Source of the DNA: Fulvivirga sp.
GTDB lineage: Bacteria > Bacteroidota > Bacteroidia > Cytophagales > Cyclobacteriaceae
Assembly (NCBI GenBank): GCA_028280565.1
Contig: JANQLQ010000035.1
Span: 1 to 64,000 of the forward strand
Reading direction: 5' to 3'
Length of the DNA stretch: 64,000 nt
The notes beneath the pieces were generated by a model, which ran no database searches, was not told the origin of the DNA, and worked only from the letters and a program-made list of their open reading frames with translations. Position 1 is the stretch's first letter; the number at the start of each line of letters is the position of its first letter. The position numbers were made by a program, and so were the translations under genes. This document shows positions 9,016 through 16,726 of the stretch, one piece after another.

Positions 9016-10308
9016 ATGAGATATTTGTTATTCTTGCTCTTGGTTCTTCCCGTTACTGGCTTTGGCCAATATACGCTTACGGTCACCGTTAAAGATGCCG
9101 AAGATCAAAAACCTGTGCCGTATGCCACGGTTTTATTCCCAGCGCAGGATTACGCCTTCAGTGCTAATGGTAATGGCCGGTTTGTATTGAAGGTAAATAC
9201 CATGGAAATGGACAGGGCCGTTGTTATTTCCAGCATTGGTTACGATGAATACCGCACTACATTAGGAGCTATGGTGGAAGGTGGCATAACGGAGGTATTC
9301 CTTTCTCCAAAGGTCACGATGTTAGAAGAGGTACTGGTAAAAGCTGAAAAAGAGACGGCTAAGGAACTTGTAGAGGAGGCCTCGAAAAGACTGAGGGAAT
9401 ACCTTAAAGAAGATCCCTATTATCTTTATGCCTTCTATCGTGAAACACTAAAACAAGACCAGCAATTTGTCGGGTTTACCGAAGCGTATGGGGTGCTTCA
9501 TATCCCGGGCTACCAACCTTCTTATAACAAGAAAAACAGGTTATTTTCTTATGACCTGGCACAATGGAAAAATATCCGGCGGAGCCATTACAAGGTCCGG
9601 ACGACTTGTGATACCGCCGGTCATGTCCTCGACATCCATAGGTTATTAAAAGCCAAAAGTGAGTACCTCTACAATGGTCCTTTAAGCAAAAAAATAAAGG
9701 AATTTACTTATAGTATAGACAGTCTCACTTCTTACCGTGGGAATGATGTGTTTATCGTTGGTTTTCAATCTCCCGGCAGGGAAGAAGATTACCAAGGGCA
9801 CATTTTGATCAAAGCCGATGACTATGCCGTGATGGGATTACGTGTTGTTCATAGTAATCTTGGTGCCTTATTGGGGTTGGATTGTCACGAACTGGATTCG
9901 TCACAATTTGAGGTGACGTTTACTACAGTAGGGGAGCGGTATTACCTAAACACCCTATCGCTTACCATGACCGGGAGGATAGGGGGACAAATGCGTGAAA
10001 AGAAGCTACGGTTACGTGGAGGGGAATTTAAGGCCAATAAGATACAAAAATTGAATTACGATCAACGCATGGTAATTTACCAAGAAATGATAAACCCTGT
10101 GATCCATTATGACCCGTCGTTTTGGGAACAAAATGGAGATGACATTGAAGTGAGTTTAGCGGAGGACCTGGGAGAAAATGAGCCGTTGGCCCAACAATTT
10201 TTTAAATGGGATGGCCAGCGGATCGTGCCCTTACCGGATAATTTTAATACCTACGAGGAGTTATATAAAAATGAGGATATTTTTCGACTTTTTATGAACA
10301 ATCAATAA
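9016..10308 (+). CDS. Exported carboxypeptidase-regulatory-like (CarboxypepD_reg) protein
   Basis: The 430-residue protein has a signal peptide (MRYLLFLLLVLPVTGFGQ) and then a CarboxypepD_reg-like beta-sandwich (about residues 20-100), with the typical pattern of T-V-x-D...PVPYATV... and ..ISSIGY, followed by EEVLVKAEK. The larger remainder (about 115-430) resembles the conserved region that follows this domain in many Bacteroidota exported proteins (DPYYLYAFYRETLKQ..). It lacks the TonB-receptor plug and barrel and ends without a terminal aromatic, so it is probably periplasmic or attached to the outer membrane. Its role is unknown. It is monocistronic, converging on pyrB. Confidence 0.8.
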   Translation: MRYLLFLLLVLPVTGFGQYTLTVTVKDAEDQKPVPYATVLFPAQDYAFSANGNGRFVLKVNTMEMDRAVVISSIGYDEYRTTLGAMVEGGITEVFLSPKVTMLEEVLVKAEKETAKELVEEASKRLREYLKEDPYYLYAFYRETLKQDQQFVGFTEAYGVLHIPGYQPSYNKKNRLFSYDLAQWKNIRRSHYKVRTTCDTAGHVLDIHRLLKAKSEYLYNGPLSKKIKEFTYSIDSLTSYRGNDVFIVGFQSPGREEDYQGHILIKADDYAVMGLRVVHSNLGALLGLDCHELDSSQFEVTFTTVGERYYLNTLSLTMTGRIGGQMREKKLRLRGGEFKANKIQKLNYDQRMVIYQEMINPVIHYDPSFWEQNGDDIEVSLAEDLGENEPLAQQFFKWDGQRIVPLPDNFNTYEELYKNEDIFRLFMNNQ

Positions 10309-10396
10309 GTGGCTGGCTTATATTTTCCCTCCTAAGGCCTATTACGAAAGTCCTTGGAAAATTTTCAAAATACTTGCCAGTTTGAAAAGAGATACT

Positions 10397-11326
10397 TTAC
10401 GAGCTACCACCCCCGGCCAATAAATAAAGCACGGCCATCCTCACAGCTACGCCGTTTTCCACTTGCTCTAGAATAATGGAGTGACCCGAGTCAGCCACAT
10501 CACTGTTGATCTCCACGCCCCGATTAATGGGCCCTGGGTGCATGATGGTGATCTCTTTGTCCAGTGTATCCAAAAGCTGCTTATTCACGCCATAATAAAG
10601 GGAGTACTCCCTTAGGGAAGGAAAATACTTGATCTGCTGCCGTTCTAATTGTATCCTTAAAATGTTGGCTACATTGCACCACTCCAGCGCCTTCCTGATC
10701 TCAAGCTCTACTTTTACGCCCAGTGCGGTGATATGCTTGGGAAGCAGGGTGTTGGGGCCACATACCATCACTTCAGCTCCAAGTCTTTGTAATGCCAGGA
10801 TGTTACTGATGGCCACCCGTGAATGCAGGATATCACCAATAATAGCCACTTTCAGTCCTTCGAGCGACCCGTGTTTCTGCTGGATGGAAAATGTATCCAA
10901 TAAGGCCTGGGTAGGGTGTTCATGTGTTCCGTCCCCGGCGTTGACGATGTTGGCGTCTATGTGTTTGGCCAGGAAATGGGGTGCCCCGGGGCTGCTATGC
11001 CGCATGACCACCATATCTACTTTCATGGCCAGGATGTTATTCACCGTGTCCAGCAGGGTTTCCCCTTTTTTTACCGAGCTGGTAGAAGATGAAAAATTAA
11101 TAACATCCGCCGATAGCCTTTTTTCGGCCAGCTCAAAAGACAGGCGTGTACGGGTGGAGTTTTCAAAGAAAATATTGGCAATGGTGATATCTCGCAGCGA
11201 AGGTACTTTCTTGATAGGCCTGTTGATCACCTCTTTGAACTTCGCCGCCGTTTCAAATATAAGCTCTAGATCCTTTCGGGTGGCGTTTTTTATACCTAGG
11301 AGGTGCTTCTGACTTAATTGGGGCAT
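10397..11326 (-). CDS. pyrB: Aspartate carbamoyltransferase catalytic chain
   Basis: PyrB condenses carbamoyl phosphate with L-aspartate to N-carbamoyl-aspartate, the committed step of pyrimidine synthesis in the cytosol. The carbamoyl-phosphate loop STRTRLSFE (about residue 56), the HPTQALLD motif (about 137) and the aspartate-binding region HPGPINRGVEI (about 265) are all intact. The 309-residue length is normal. The gene begins one base after the pyrR stop, so the two are a bicistronic, probably translationally coupled unit. No pyrI regulatory-chain gene is next to it, which fits the unregulated trimer-only class. Confidence 0.95.
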   Translation of the reverse strand: MPQLSQKHLLGIKNATRKDLELIFETAAKFKEVINRPIKKVPSLRDITIANIFFENSTRTRLSFELAEKRLSADVINFSSSTSSVKKGETLLDTVNNILAMKVDMVVMRHSSPGAPHFLAKHIDANIVNAGDGTHEHPTQALLDTFSIQQKHGSLEGLKVAIIGDILHSRVAISNILALQRLGAEVMVCGPNTLLPKHITALGVKVELEIRKALEWCNVANILRIQLERQQIKYFPSLREYSLYYGVNKQLLDTLDKEITIMHPGPINRGVEINSDVADSGHSIILEQVENGVAVRMAVLYLLAGGGSS

Positions 11327-11327
11327 A

Positions 11328-11879
11328 TTAACTTTCCTTATTGACCAACCAAATCTTGTTTTTCTTGAAACCTTGTGCTTCTAATTCCACTAATACACGT
11401 TGCGATTCTATGGTGTTTACATACTGTCCCACGTAATTCGCTGCTATGGGCAGGTCACGGGCGTATTTTCGATCCACTAATACGAGCAGTTCTACCTTGT
11501 TAGGCCTACCGAAAGCCATCATAGCATCGAGTGCTGCCCGAACGGACCGGCCGGTAAAAAGAACGTCGTCGATGAGCACCACATTTTGCCCTTCGATTAT
11601 AAAATCAACTTTTGTACGATTGGCTTTTGCCGGCGTTTCTCTACGTCTAAAATCATCGCGATAAAAGGTGGTATCTAAGTATCCTAAAGGGATCGCATGC
11701 CCAGATTCCTTTTCAAGCCGGGTATGGATCATTTGTGCTAGGAAAATACCCCTGGGTTGAAGACCCATTATGCAGGTATCGTCAAAATTCCCATAAGTCT
11801 CAATAAGCTGATGGCAGAGCCGGCTGACGGTGATATCCATCAGGTCAGAATTGAAGATCAATTTACGTTGTGCACTCAA
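11328..11879 (-). CDS. pyrR: PyrR bifunctional regulator / uracil phosphoribosyltransferase
   Basis: PyrR is a phosphoribosyltransferase-fold protein. In Firmicutes it binds pyr mRNA leaders to attenuate transcription, and it makes UMP from uracil and PRPP. The PRPP signature VVLIDDVLFTGRSVRAALD (about residues 93-111) is complete, as is the GLQPRG loop (about 40). The 183-residue length matches the family. The first codon is TTG at 11879: homologues begin within a few residues of this point, and no ATG or GTG in frame preserves the conserved N-terminal strand (RKLIFNSDLMDITVSRL). It is the first gene of the pyrR-pyrB pair. Confidence 0.93.
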   Translation of the reverse strand: MSAQRKLIFNSDLMDITVSRLCHQLIETYGNFDDTCIMGLQPRGIFLAQMIHTRLEKESGHAIPLGYLDTTFYRDDFRRRETPAKANRTKVDFIIEGQNVVLIDDVLFTGRSVRAALDAMMAFGRPNKVELLVLVDRKYARDLPIAANYVGQYVNTIESQRVLVELEAQGFKKNKIWLVNKES

Positions 11880-11886
11880 ATCCTTG

Positions 11887-11894
11887 CAAATATA
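11887..11894 (-). promoter_or_regulatory. Candidate -7 box of pyrR-pyrB
   Basis: On the minus strand TATATTTG fits TAnnTTTG exactly and ends 8 bases before the TTG start of pyrR. No good -33 TTG was seen at the expected distance. If it is used, the mRNA would have almost no leader. Confidence 0.35.
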
Positions 11895-12035
11895 GAAAAG
11901 TTTAGGATTGATAATTAGCTATGTAAGTGATGTCTTCTGACCATGGGTTGATTTCCTCGTGCCCTGCCATTACTTATGGACGTGGGTTCGATATAAAAAT
12001 GGGGCTAGATTAAATCGTAAAGAAGATCCCTTAGT

Positions 12036-12087
12036 GATTCTTTGAGCTTTGGTGCTGCTTGGTGGCGAAGCTTCCCCAGCCACTAAG
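12036..12087. repeat. Degenerate dispersed intergenic repeat, copy 1
   Basis: The core GCGAAGCTTCCC (12065-12076) is identical to 37738-37749. It is flanked by an imperfect inverted repeat, CTTGGTGGC (12058-12066) / GCCACTAAG (12079-12087), and preceded by GATTCTTTGAGCTTT (12036-12050). That 15-mer is the exact reverse complement of 37766-37780 in the second copy. It is non-coding. Confidence 0.6.
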
Positions 12088-12289
12088 ACGTACATGCACC
12101 AAGGGTCACCAAGCTTACTAGCAAAACTGCCCTGGACAACATCAAACTGATAAACAATTATCGAGTCCAGGTGATGGTATACTTTTGTTTAACCGTTGCC
12201 AGGAATGGGAACATTTTTGGAAAAAATGCCTGGAAGCCACCCCTTCCCCGGGATACATCGCATGGATACTGCTACTGATTCTCGAGTAG

Positions 12290-12320
12290 GGGATTGCTTC
12301 ACCGCAATCCCTGCAATCCC
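12290..12320. repeat. GCAATCCC hairpin plus direct copy
   Basis: The stem GGGATTGC (12290-12297) / GCAATCCC (12304-12311) is perfect over 8 bp with a 6-base loop. GCAATCCC appears again at 12313-12320. The following GGTTCGCAATGACG (about 12329-12342) resembles the tail of a common dispersed bacterial intergenic repeat. There is no T-run, so I do not call it a terminator. Confidence 0.5.
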
Positions 12321-12638
12321 AGCCCCTTGGTTCGCAATGACGATTAATATTAGGTATGTCCTAGTTAGTGGTGACATTTTTGATAAAATACAGGCATGCA
12401 TAATCACCTAAGGAGTGTCTCCCTGGCGTCTAGTGTCGTGTCAAATGGCCGTTAAAACTAATTCTTCGGTCCATTCTTATAAGTAGGCATTGGACAATAA
12501 CCTATCGTTGACCCATATTTTGCCTACTGCTCCTTGCCTATTGCTGACTGACCGAGAGCTTCCCGATACCACACATATAGATCATCATCTACCCTACTCA
12601 TCAGTTAACATATTACCGGGCACTAATTTTATTCACAG

Positions 12639-13823
12639 GTGACAACCCGTTCGAATGTCGTATGGATGCTCGTAACGCTAATTGCAAGGGGAAATGATCA
12701 CATTTCTCCAGTTAATTTTTTATCTTTTGAAATTATATTGCTCAAATTTGGATTCGTGGCGTTTGATTTTTCTTCAGTTTTCAGCAGGGCTTTTTTTGGG
12801 ATTTGTTGGTTGATTCTTTCCTTATTGATCACCTCTGCATCGTACGGCCAGCAGACAGAAACCGATGAGCGGCTGACTATAGAAAGTGCCCAACCCATTA
12901 TGAAGGCAGCCGAACGTTACAAGCCCAGGCCTAAATTTATCGAGCTGGAATGGCAATCCTTAAGCAATTTCAACATGGACGCACTTTCCGACGTAGTTGA
13001 AAACTCGGACGCCAGGGTCACTCAAAACCTTATCCGGCAAGTAAAGCTCAAATTCCCGCTGATCTTGAAAGAAGGTATGAACTTAGTAGGTGGATTTGGT
13101 TACAGGCATGAACAGTTTGAGTTTGACAGGGTGTCTCGCCCGGACCATCCTTTTTATAGCCGGTTTGATGATAAGTCTTTGAAAAGGATCATGTCTAGCT
13201 TTTACTTAAAAAAAGACCTCGAAAATAATCGCTTCTTATTTGCATTCTTAAATAATTCACTGAATAGTGATGAGCCACAGTTCCGGAATTTCTTTGACCA
13301 GTTGAAGTCCTCTTTTGCCTTAGTGTATGGGAAAAGGTCGAACCCTAATAAAGAAGTGGGATATGGCCTTTCCTTTGGTTATGACCTTGGTCAGCCTACG
13401 GTGTTCCCGCTTTTCATTTATAACCATGATTTTTCACTCCATTGGGGGCTGGAGCTTTTACTGCCCAAAAGTGCCAAACTTCGTTATTCCCCATCTAACG
13501 CGTTGCACCTCTATGCTACGGCCGAGGTGCAAGGGGCTAGCTACCACGTACAGGACAGCATACTTAGCGGGTTTGACCGGTTGGAATTCCGTCGCTCATC
13601 TTTACGGGCCAATTTAACGGTAGAACGGGAAATATACGATTGGTTATGGTTTGGGGCCACGGCAGGCTATAGGTTGCCGCTCAATCTTTTCTTATCAGAG
13701 CCCGGGGAAAACCGCAGGGATAGCATCATTGAATTGGATGTCAGGACTTCTGTATACTACAACTTTTCCATCTTCATCGTGCCCCCTGCCAAACTATATA
13801 AACGTGCGAAAGGCAGTGGGTAA
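12639..13823 (+). CDS. Predicted outer-membrane beta-barrel protein (DUF6268-like)
   Basis: After a hydrophobic signal (FFGICWLILSLLITSASYGQ) the protein is a chain of alternating amphipathic strands with aromatic girdles, ending in a Tyr/Phe-rich part (SVYYNFSIFIVPPAK). This is typical of a small outer-membrane barrel, and it resembles the DUF6268 family. Its ligand is unknown. The longest frame begins with GTG at 12639, giving 394 residues, but that puts about 50 residues before the signal peptide. A later start (for example the GTG near 12756) is more likely, giving about 355 residues. The stop lies one base from the stop of the convergent lipid-kinase gene. Confidence 0.65.
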   Translation: MTTRSNVVWMLVTLIARGNDHISPVNFLSFEIILLKFGFVAFDFSSVFSRAFFGICWLILSLLITSASYGQQTETDERLTIESAQPIMKAAERYKPRPKFIELEWQSLSNFNMDALSDVVENSDARVTQNLIRQVKLKFPLILKEGMNLVGGFGYRHEQFEFDRVSRPDHPFYSRFDDKSLKRIMSSFYLKKDLENNRFLFAFLNNSLNSDEPQFRNFFDQLKSSFALVYGKRSNPNKEVGYGLSFGYDLGQPTVFPLFIYNHDFSLHWGLELLLPKSAKLRYSPSNALHLYATAEVQGASYHVQDSILSGFDRLEFRRSSLRANLTVEREIYDWLWFGATAGYRLPLNLFLSEPGENRRDSIIELDVRTSVYYNFSIFIVPPAKLYKRAKGSG

Positions 13824-13824
13824 T

Positions 13825-14193
13825 TCAAATGAGCTTTCCCCCAAAGATGATCAACCCAATGATCACGGCCGTAATGGCGATGATCAAAACCGCGCCAGCC
13901 GCAATGTCCTTAACAAGGCCAATAGCAGGATGCTTTTGCGGATGAAGGTGATCGGCAAGTTTTTCAATGGCTGTATTGAAAGTTTCAGCGGTAAGCACCA
14001 GCCCGATCATTAAAGTAATGATTATCCACTCGGTTTTGTCCAATCCAAGGATATAACCGGCCAAGATCGTGACAATGGCCGTCACAAGCTGGTAAAAGAT
14101 ATTGTTTTCATGACCTACAACGTATTTTATCCCGTTAAATGCATGCCTGTAGCTGGCCAGGTTCTTTTTTAAACTATCGCCGAATGCGCTCAT
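13825..14193 (-). CDS. DgkA-type lipid kinase (diacylglycerol or undecaprenol kinase)
   Basis: A 122-residue integral membrane kinase with three transmembrane helices and the family signature AETFNTAIEKLADHLH (about residues 67-82) followed by KDIAAGAVL (about 94). The family phosphorylates diacylglycerol or undecaprenol with ATP at the inner membrane. The Gram-positive-like length and motif make undecaprenol a real possibility. Its ATG lies inside the end of the DUF1361 gene (20-base overlap), so it is the last gene of the five-gene run that starts with the radical SAM gene. This is an odd place for a lipid kinase and suggests that the operon acts on lipids. Confidence 0.88.
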   Translation of the reverse strand: MSAFGDSLKKNLASYRHAFNGIKYVVGHENNIFYQLVTAIVTILAGYILGLDKTEWIIITLMIGLVLTAETFNTAIEKLADHLHPQKHPAIGLVKDIAAGAVLIIAITAVIIGLIIFGGKLI

Positions 14194-14854
14194 GGTGGAT
14201 CACAGTTTTGAACATGAAATAAACAATAAATAGCAACACCGAAAAGCCTATTGTCATTTTCATCGCCTGAGGATTTCCTAATTGGTAGAATGCATCCGTA
14301 AGCAAAGTGACCGGGTCAAAAAATAAGTCCCAACTGTTCCAGCGCTGTACGCGCCCTAAGTAAATCCCAAAGCCACTTAAAATGATACTTGCCACTATAA
14401 TCGCCCAACTCATGAAACGTGGTATCAAGAGGATCAAAACCCGGTGGATAATATGCAGTGAGTAAATGCCCACGACCAATCCTGTAAAGGCACACGAAAA
14501 CAGCAAGAGCGTATCTGCCCATATGGCTGGATTAAAACGATTATTTAGATGTACGAGGTCAGTGATCAAGTAAGGGGCATTTGGGAAAAATAGCAACCAC
14601 AAACAAAACATCGCGACGGCCTTCCATTTTTTTAACGTGCCATGGCTGAGCCTATTTTCCCATAGGGTAGCAAAGACCAGGGGGACCCATGCTAGGAAAA
14701 GATTCCAAGCCAAGAAAAAATAGGTAATGTTTGAAGACCTTGTATAACTTAAGGTAATCAGTAATAAGCAAAAGAAGGTCAGTTTTAACAGTACACCGAT
14801 AGGAGTAGTCAAAAACCGCCAAGCCTTGGTAAAATTAGAGTTGTATCTTATCAT
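14174..14854 (-). CDS. DUF1361 polytopic membrane protein
   Basis: A 226-residue inner-membrane protein with about seven hydrophobic helices. The DUF1361 signature is clear: WNLFLAWVPL (about residue 50) and LWLLFFPNAPYLITDLVHL (about 84-102). No catalytic function is known for the family, although related DUF1361 proteins occur in many phyla. It lies 13 bases after the previous gene and overlaps dgkA by 20 bases, so co-translation with the lipid kinase is likely. Confidence 0.85.
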   Translation of the reverse strand: MIRYNSNFTKAWRFLTTPIGVLLKLTFFCLLLITLSYTRSSNITYFFLAWNLFLAWVPLVFATLWENRLSHGTLKKWKAVAMFCLWLLFFPNAPYLITDLVHLNNRFNPAIWADTLLLFSCAFTGLVVGIYSLHIIHRVLILLIPRFMSWAIIVASIILSGFGIYLGRVQRWNSWDLFFDPVTLLTDAFYQLGNPQAMKMTIGFSVLLFIVYFMFKTVIHHERIRR

Positions 14855-14867
14855 TTTTCAAACAGTT

Positions 14868-15278
14868 TTACTCGTCATTTTTAAAATAATCAGTAGCAAA
14901 GAAGTACCAGCCGGTCACGGCAGATAGGTAAGCACCACAAGCGATGCTCACCAAAAAATCGTCTTTCTCATAAGCCAAAAAACTAGCCCCGGCTAATGCT
15001 CCGAACCCGAAAACGAAAAGAGGTAATAGCTTTTCAAAAATAGCCACCCTGTTATCAGCCAAGGGGTGTAACTCGTGGATGGCGGCAATAGTGCCAAAGA
15101 ATACCAGCCCTGCAAAGAAGGCGATGATCCAGCAGATCATGGTTCCGAAAAGAAAGACAATGAACAGGTCTCCTGTTTGGGGTCCCTTTCCCCACAAATA
15201 CATGCAACTTATAAAATAAAAGATCGAGAGGGGACCTAGTTTTATCGAGGTCTTCAGAATAGAAAAAAATACGCTCAT
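14868..15278 (-). CDS. Small polytopic membrane protein of unknown function
   Basis: I do not recognise the family. The 136 residues contain about four transmembrane helices (about 12-30, 38-62, 83-102, 108-126) and a short charged tail (ATDYFKNDE). I start it at the ATG at 15278 because that ATG overlaps the stop codon of the upstream DUF4153 gene as ATGA. The same frame is open to 15338, which would add 20 polar residues and a 64-base overlap. It is the third gene of the radical SAM operon. Confidence 0.75.
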   Translation of the reverse strand: MSVFFSILKTSIKLGPLSIFYFISCMYLWGKGPQTGDLFIVFLFGTMICWIIAFFAGLVFFGTIAAIHELHPLADNRVAIFEKLLPLFVFGFGALAGASFLAYEKDDFLVSIACGAYLSAVTGWYFFATDYFKNDE

Positions 15279-16726
15279 GGATATAATCTTCCTAGTTGAC
15301 GTGATATCTTTTGATCGCGGTAATTCCATGATCGCCAATCGGCCACATGCATCCTTTCATGAAATCGCTGTTGTTTTTGTTCCAATTGGTGTTTAAGACC
15401 GAGGCCAGGAAGTACATCTTGGTCCGCTAAGGCTTGCAACTCGGGCAAGTTGGTGTGTGAAAGATGCATGAGATAGGTATAATCAATGTCTTTGCCCTTC
15501 TCGAGGTTAGTTTTGGTAATGATGTGGTCCCAATCGACCCAACTCATGAAAATCAACAGCAAGAAAGCAACCCAACTGTTCCTGCGCAAAAGGTACCAAT
15601 GGTTTTTAAGGTTGTCCACCTTAACATAAGTGGTTAGCAGGCCTGCAATGACCAAAAAAAGATACACATAAACCCCAATCCTTTTATAGGTGAGGCTATA
15701 CTCTTCGATGTACAGGGCATTTTTATAAGCAATACCCAGCGCAAGAATTATGTTTTGCACGATCCAGGCGTAAGTCAATATCACCAACAGGCGGTTTTTA
15801 CGGTGAAAATTCAGGTTTCCTCGTAAAAAGTATACGATAATTAATATGGCGAGCACAATAGAAACGATCAAAGTATACACGCCCTGGTGAACATAAGCCG
15901 AATAGGTTAGCCCGGCCGGTAACCTGGCCCCTAAGATATAAGAGGCATCGGCAAGGTGGAAAACCAATAAAAGCCCATTGAGCAATAAAAGAAGTGTGGT
16001 GCCTGTTTTGAGTTCAAATTTTAAAGCTAAAGGATGAAAATCCCGCTGTGACCGGTGCCGTTTGCGGGTGATGCCATTGGGAGAATTTAGATCCCATTCG
16101 GACAATGAAACCAGGTGTGCCGCGTAGAACACCCCGAAAAGAAAAAAGCTGCCCACCAAGGTGAATCGCACCCAGGACCAAGTAATAAAATCAAACCGGA
16201 CCTGCTCTAAAAAATCGGAAAACGCGGGATTAGCACTGGCATAAAGGCTTAAAAAGACCAGTGTAACTAAAACAGGAATGGCCACGCTGCCGAAGCGCAG
16301 GAGTTTTAATTTTTGGCTATGGACCTGGGCAGAAGAACTCTCCGCCGGCGATTGGTGAATACGGCGCGCGCCATACACAAAGGGAGCGGATAATATACTG
16401 TACAAGGCATTCAAGAAAGATACGATGAGAGAGGAACGCGCTTCCAGCACGTACCCTAATAGCACGATCATAGATACAAAACTTGAAAACACAGCGAGGC
16501 GGGTATTGACCACCACAACTGCTAAAGATGTGATGATACAAGCCAATAGAGCTACCCAGTACACGGGGGTCTTAGGGTGAGGATGCACGGTAGAAATCGC
16601 CGCTATTAACAGTATATTGAATATCAACAGGTTGAACCCCAAATGCTGCTCGTAAAATAAGTAACTGTAAGTGAAGACCATTAATAGTAACAAACCGTCT
16701 TGCTTTTTGAGTGTATTTATTTTCAT
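15275..16726 (-). CDS. DUF4153 polytopic membrane protein
   Basis: The 483-residue inner-membrane protein has about ten to twelve hydrophobic helices and, as in the DUF4153 (formerly DUF4173) family, a long soluble tail (about residues 405-483) rich in Gln/Arg/His and ending in ..ISRQLGRLYP. The conserved segments around YVHQGVYTLIVSIVLA and YSLTYKRIGVYVYLFLV fit that family. Function is unknown. Start and stop are both in ATGA overlaps with neighbours (radical SAM gene before, small membrane protein after), a strong sign of translational coupling. Confidence 0.85.
   Translation of the reverse strand: MKINTLKKQDGLLLLMVFTYSYLFYEQHLGFNLLIFNILLIAAISTVHPHPKTPVYWVALLACIITSLAVVVVNTRLAVFSSFVSMIVLLGYVLEARSSLIVSFLNALYSILSAPFVYGARRIHQSPAESSSAQVHSQKLKLLRFGSVAIPVLVTLVFLSLYASANPAFSDFLEQVRFDFITWSWVRFTLVGSFFLFGVFYAAHLVSLSEWDLNSPNGITRKRHRSQRDFHPLALKFELKTGTTLLLLLNGLLLVFHLADASYILGARLPAGLTYSAYVHQGVYTLIVSIVLAILIIVYFLRGNLNFHRKNRLLVILTYAWIVQNIILALGIAYKNALYIEEYSLTYKRIGVYVYLFLVIAGLLTTYVKVDNLKNHWYLLRRNSWVAFLLLIFMSWVDWDHIITKTNLEKGKDIDYTYLMHLSHTNLPELQALADQDVLPGLGLKHQLEQKQQRFHERMHVADWRSWNYRDQKISRQLGRLYP

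Larger units (their letters stand above)
11880..12638. other. 759-base gene-free stretch rich in small repeats
   Basis: No frame here looks coding. Besides the dispersed repeat at 12036-12087 it holds a GCAATCCC hairpin with an extra copy (12290-12320) and a pair of 11-base direct repeats (TGCCTACTGCT 12521-12531, TGCCTATTGCT 12535-12545). Sequences of these kinds recur as intergenic debris in many bacterial genomes. The region separates pyrR from a convergently unrelated plus-strand gene. Confidence 0.6.

Noticed and set aside
12290..12345. tRNA-like or terminator structure around GGTTCGCAATGACG
   Set aside because: No cloverleaf can be drawn and there is no T-run after the hairpin; it resembles a dispersed intergenic repeat.
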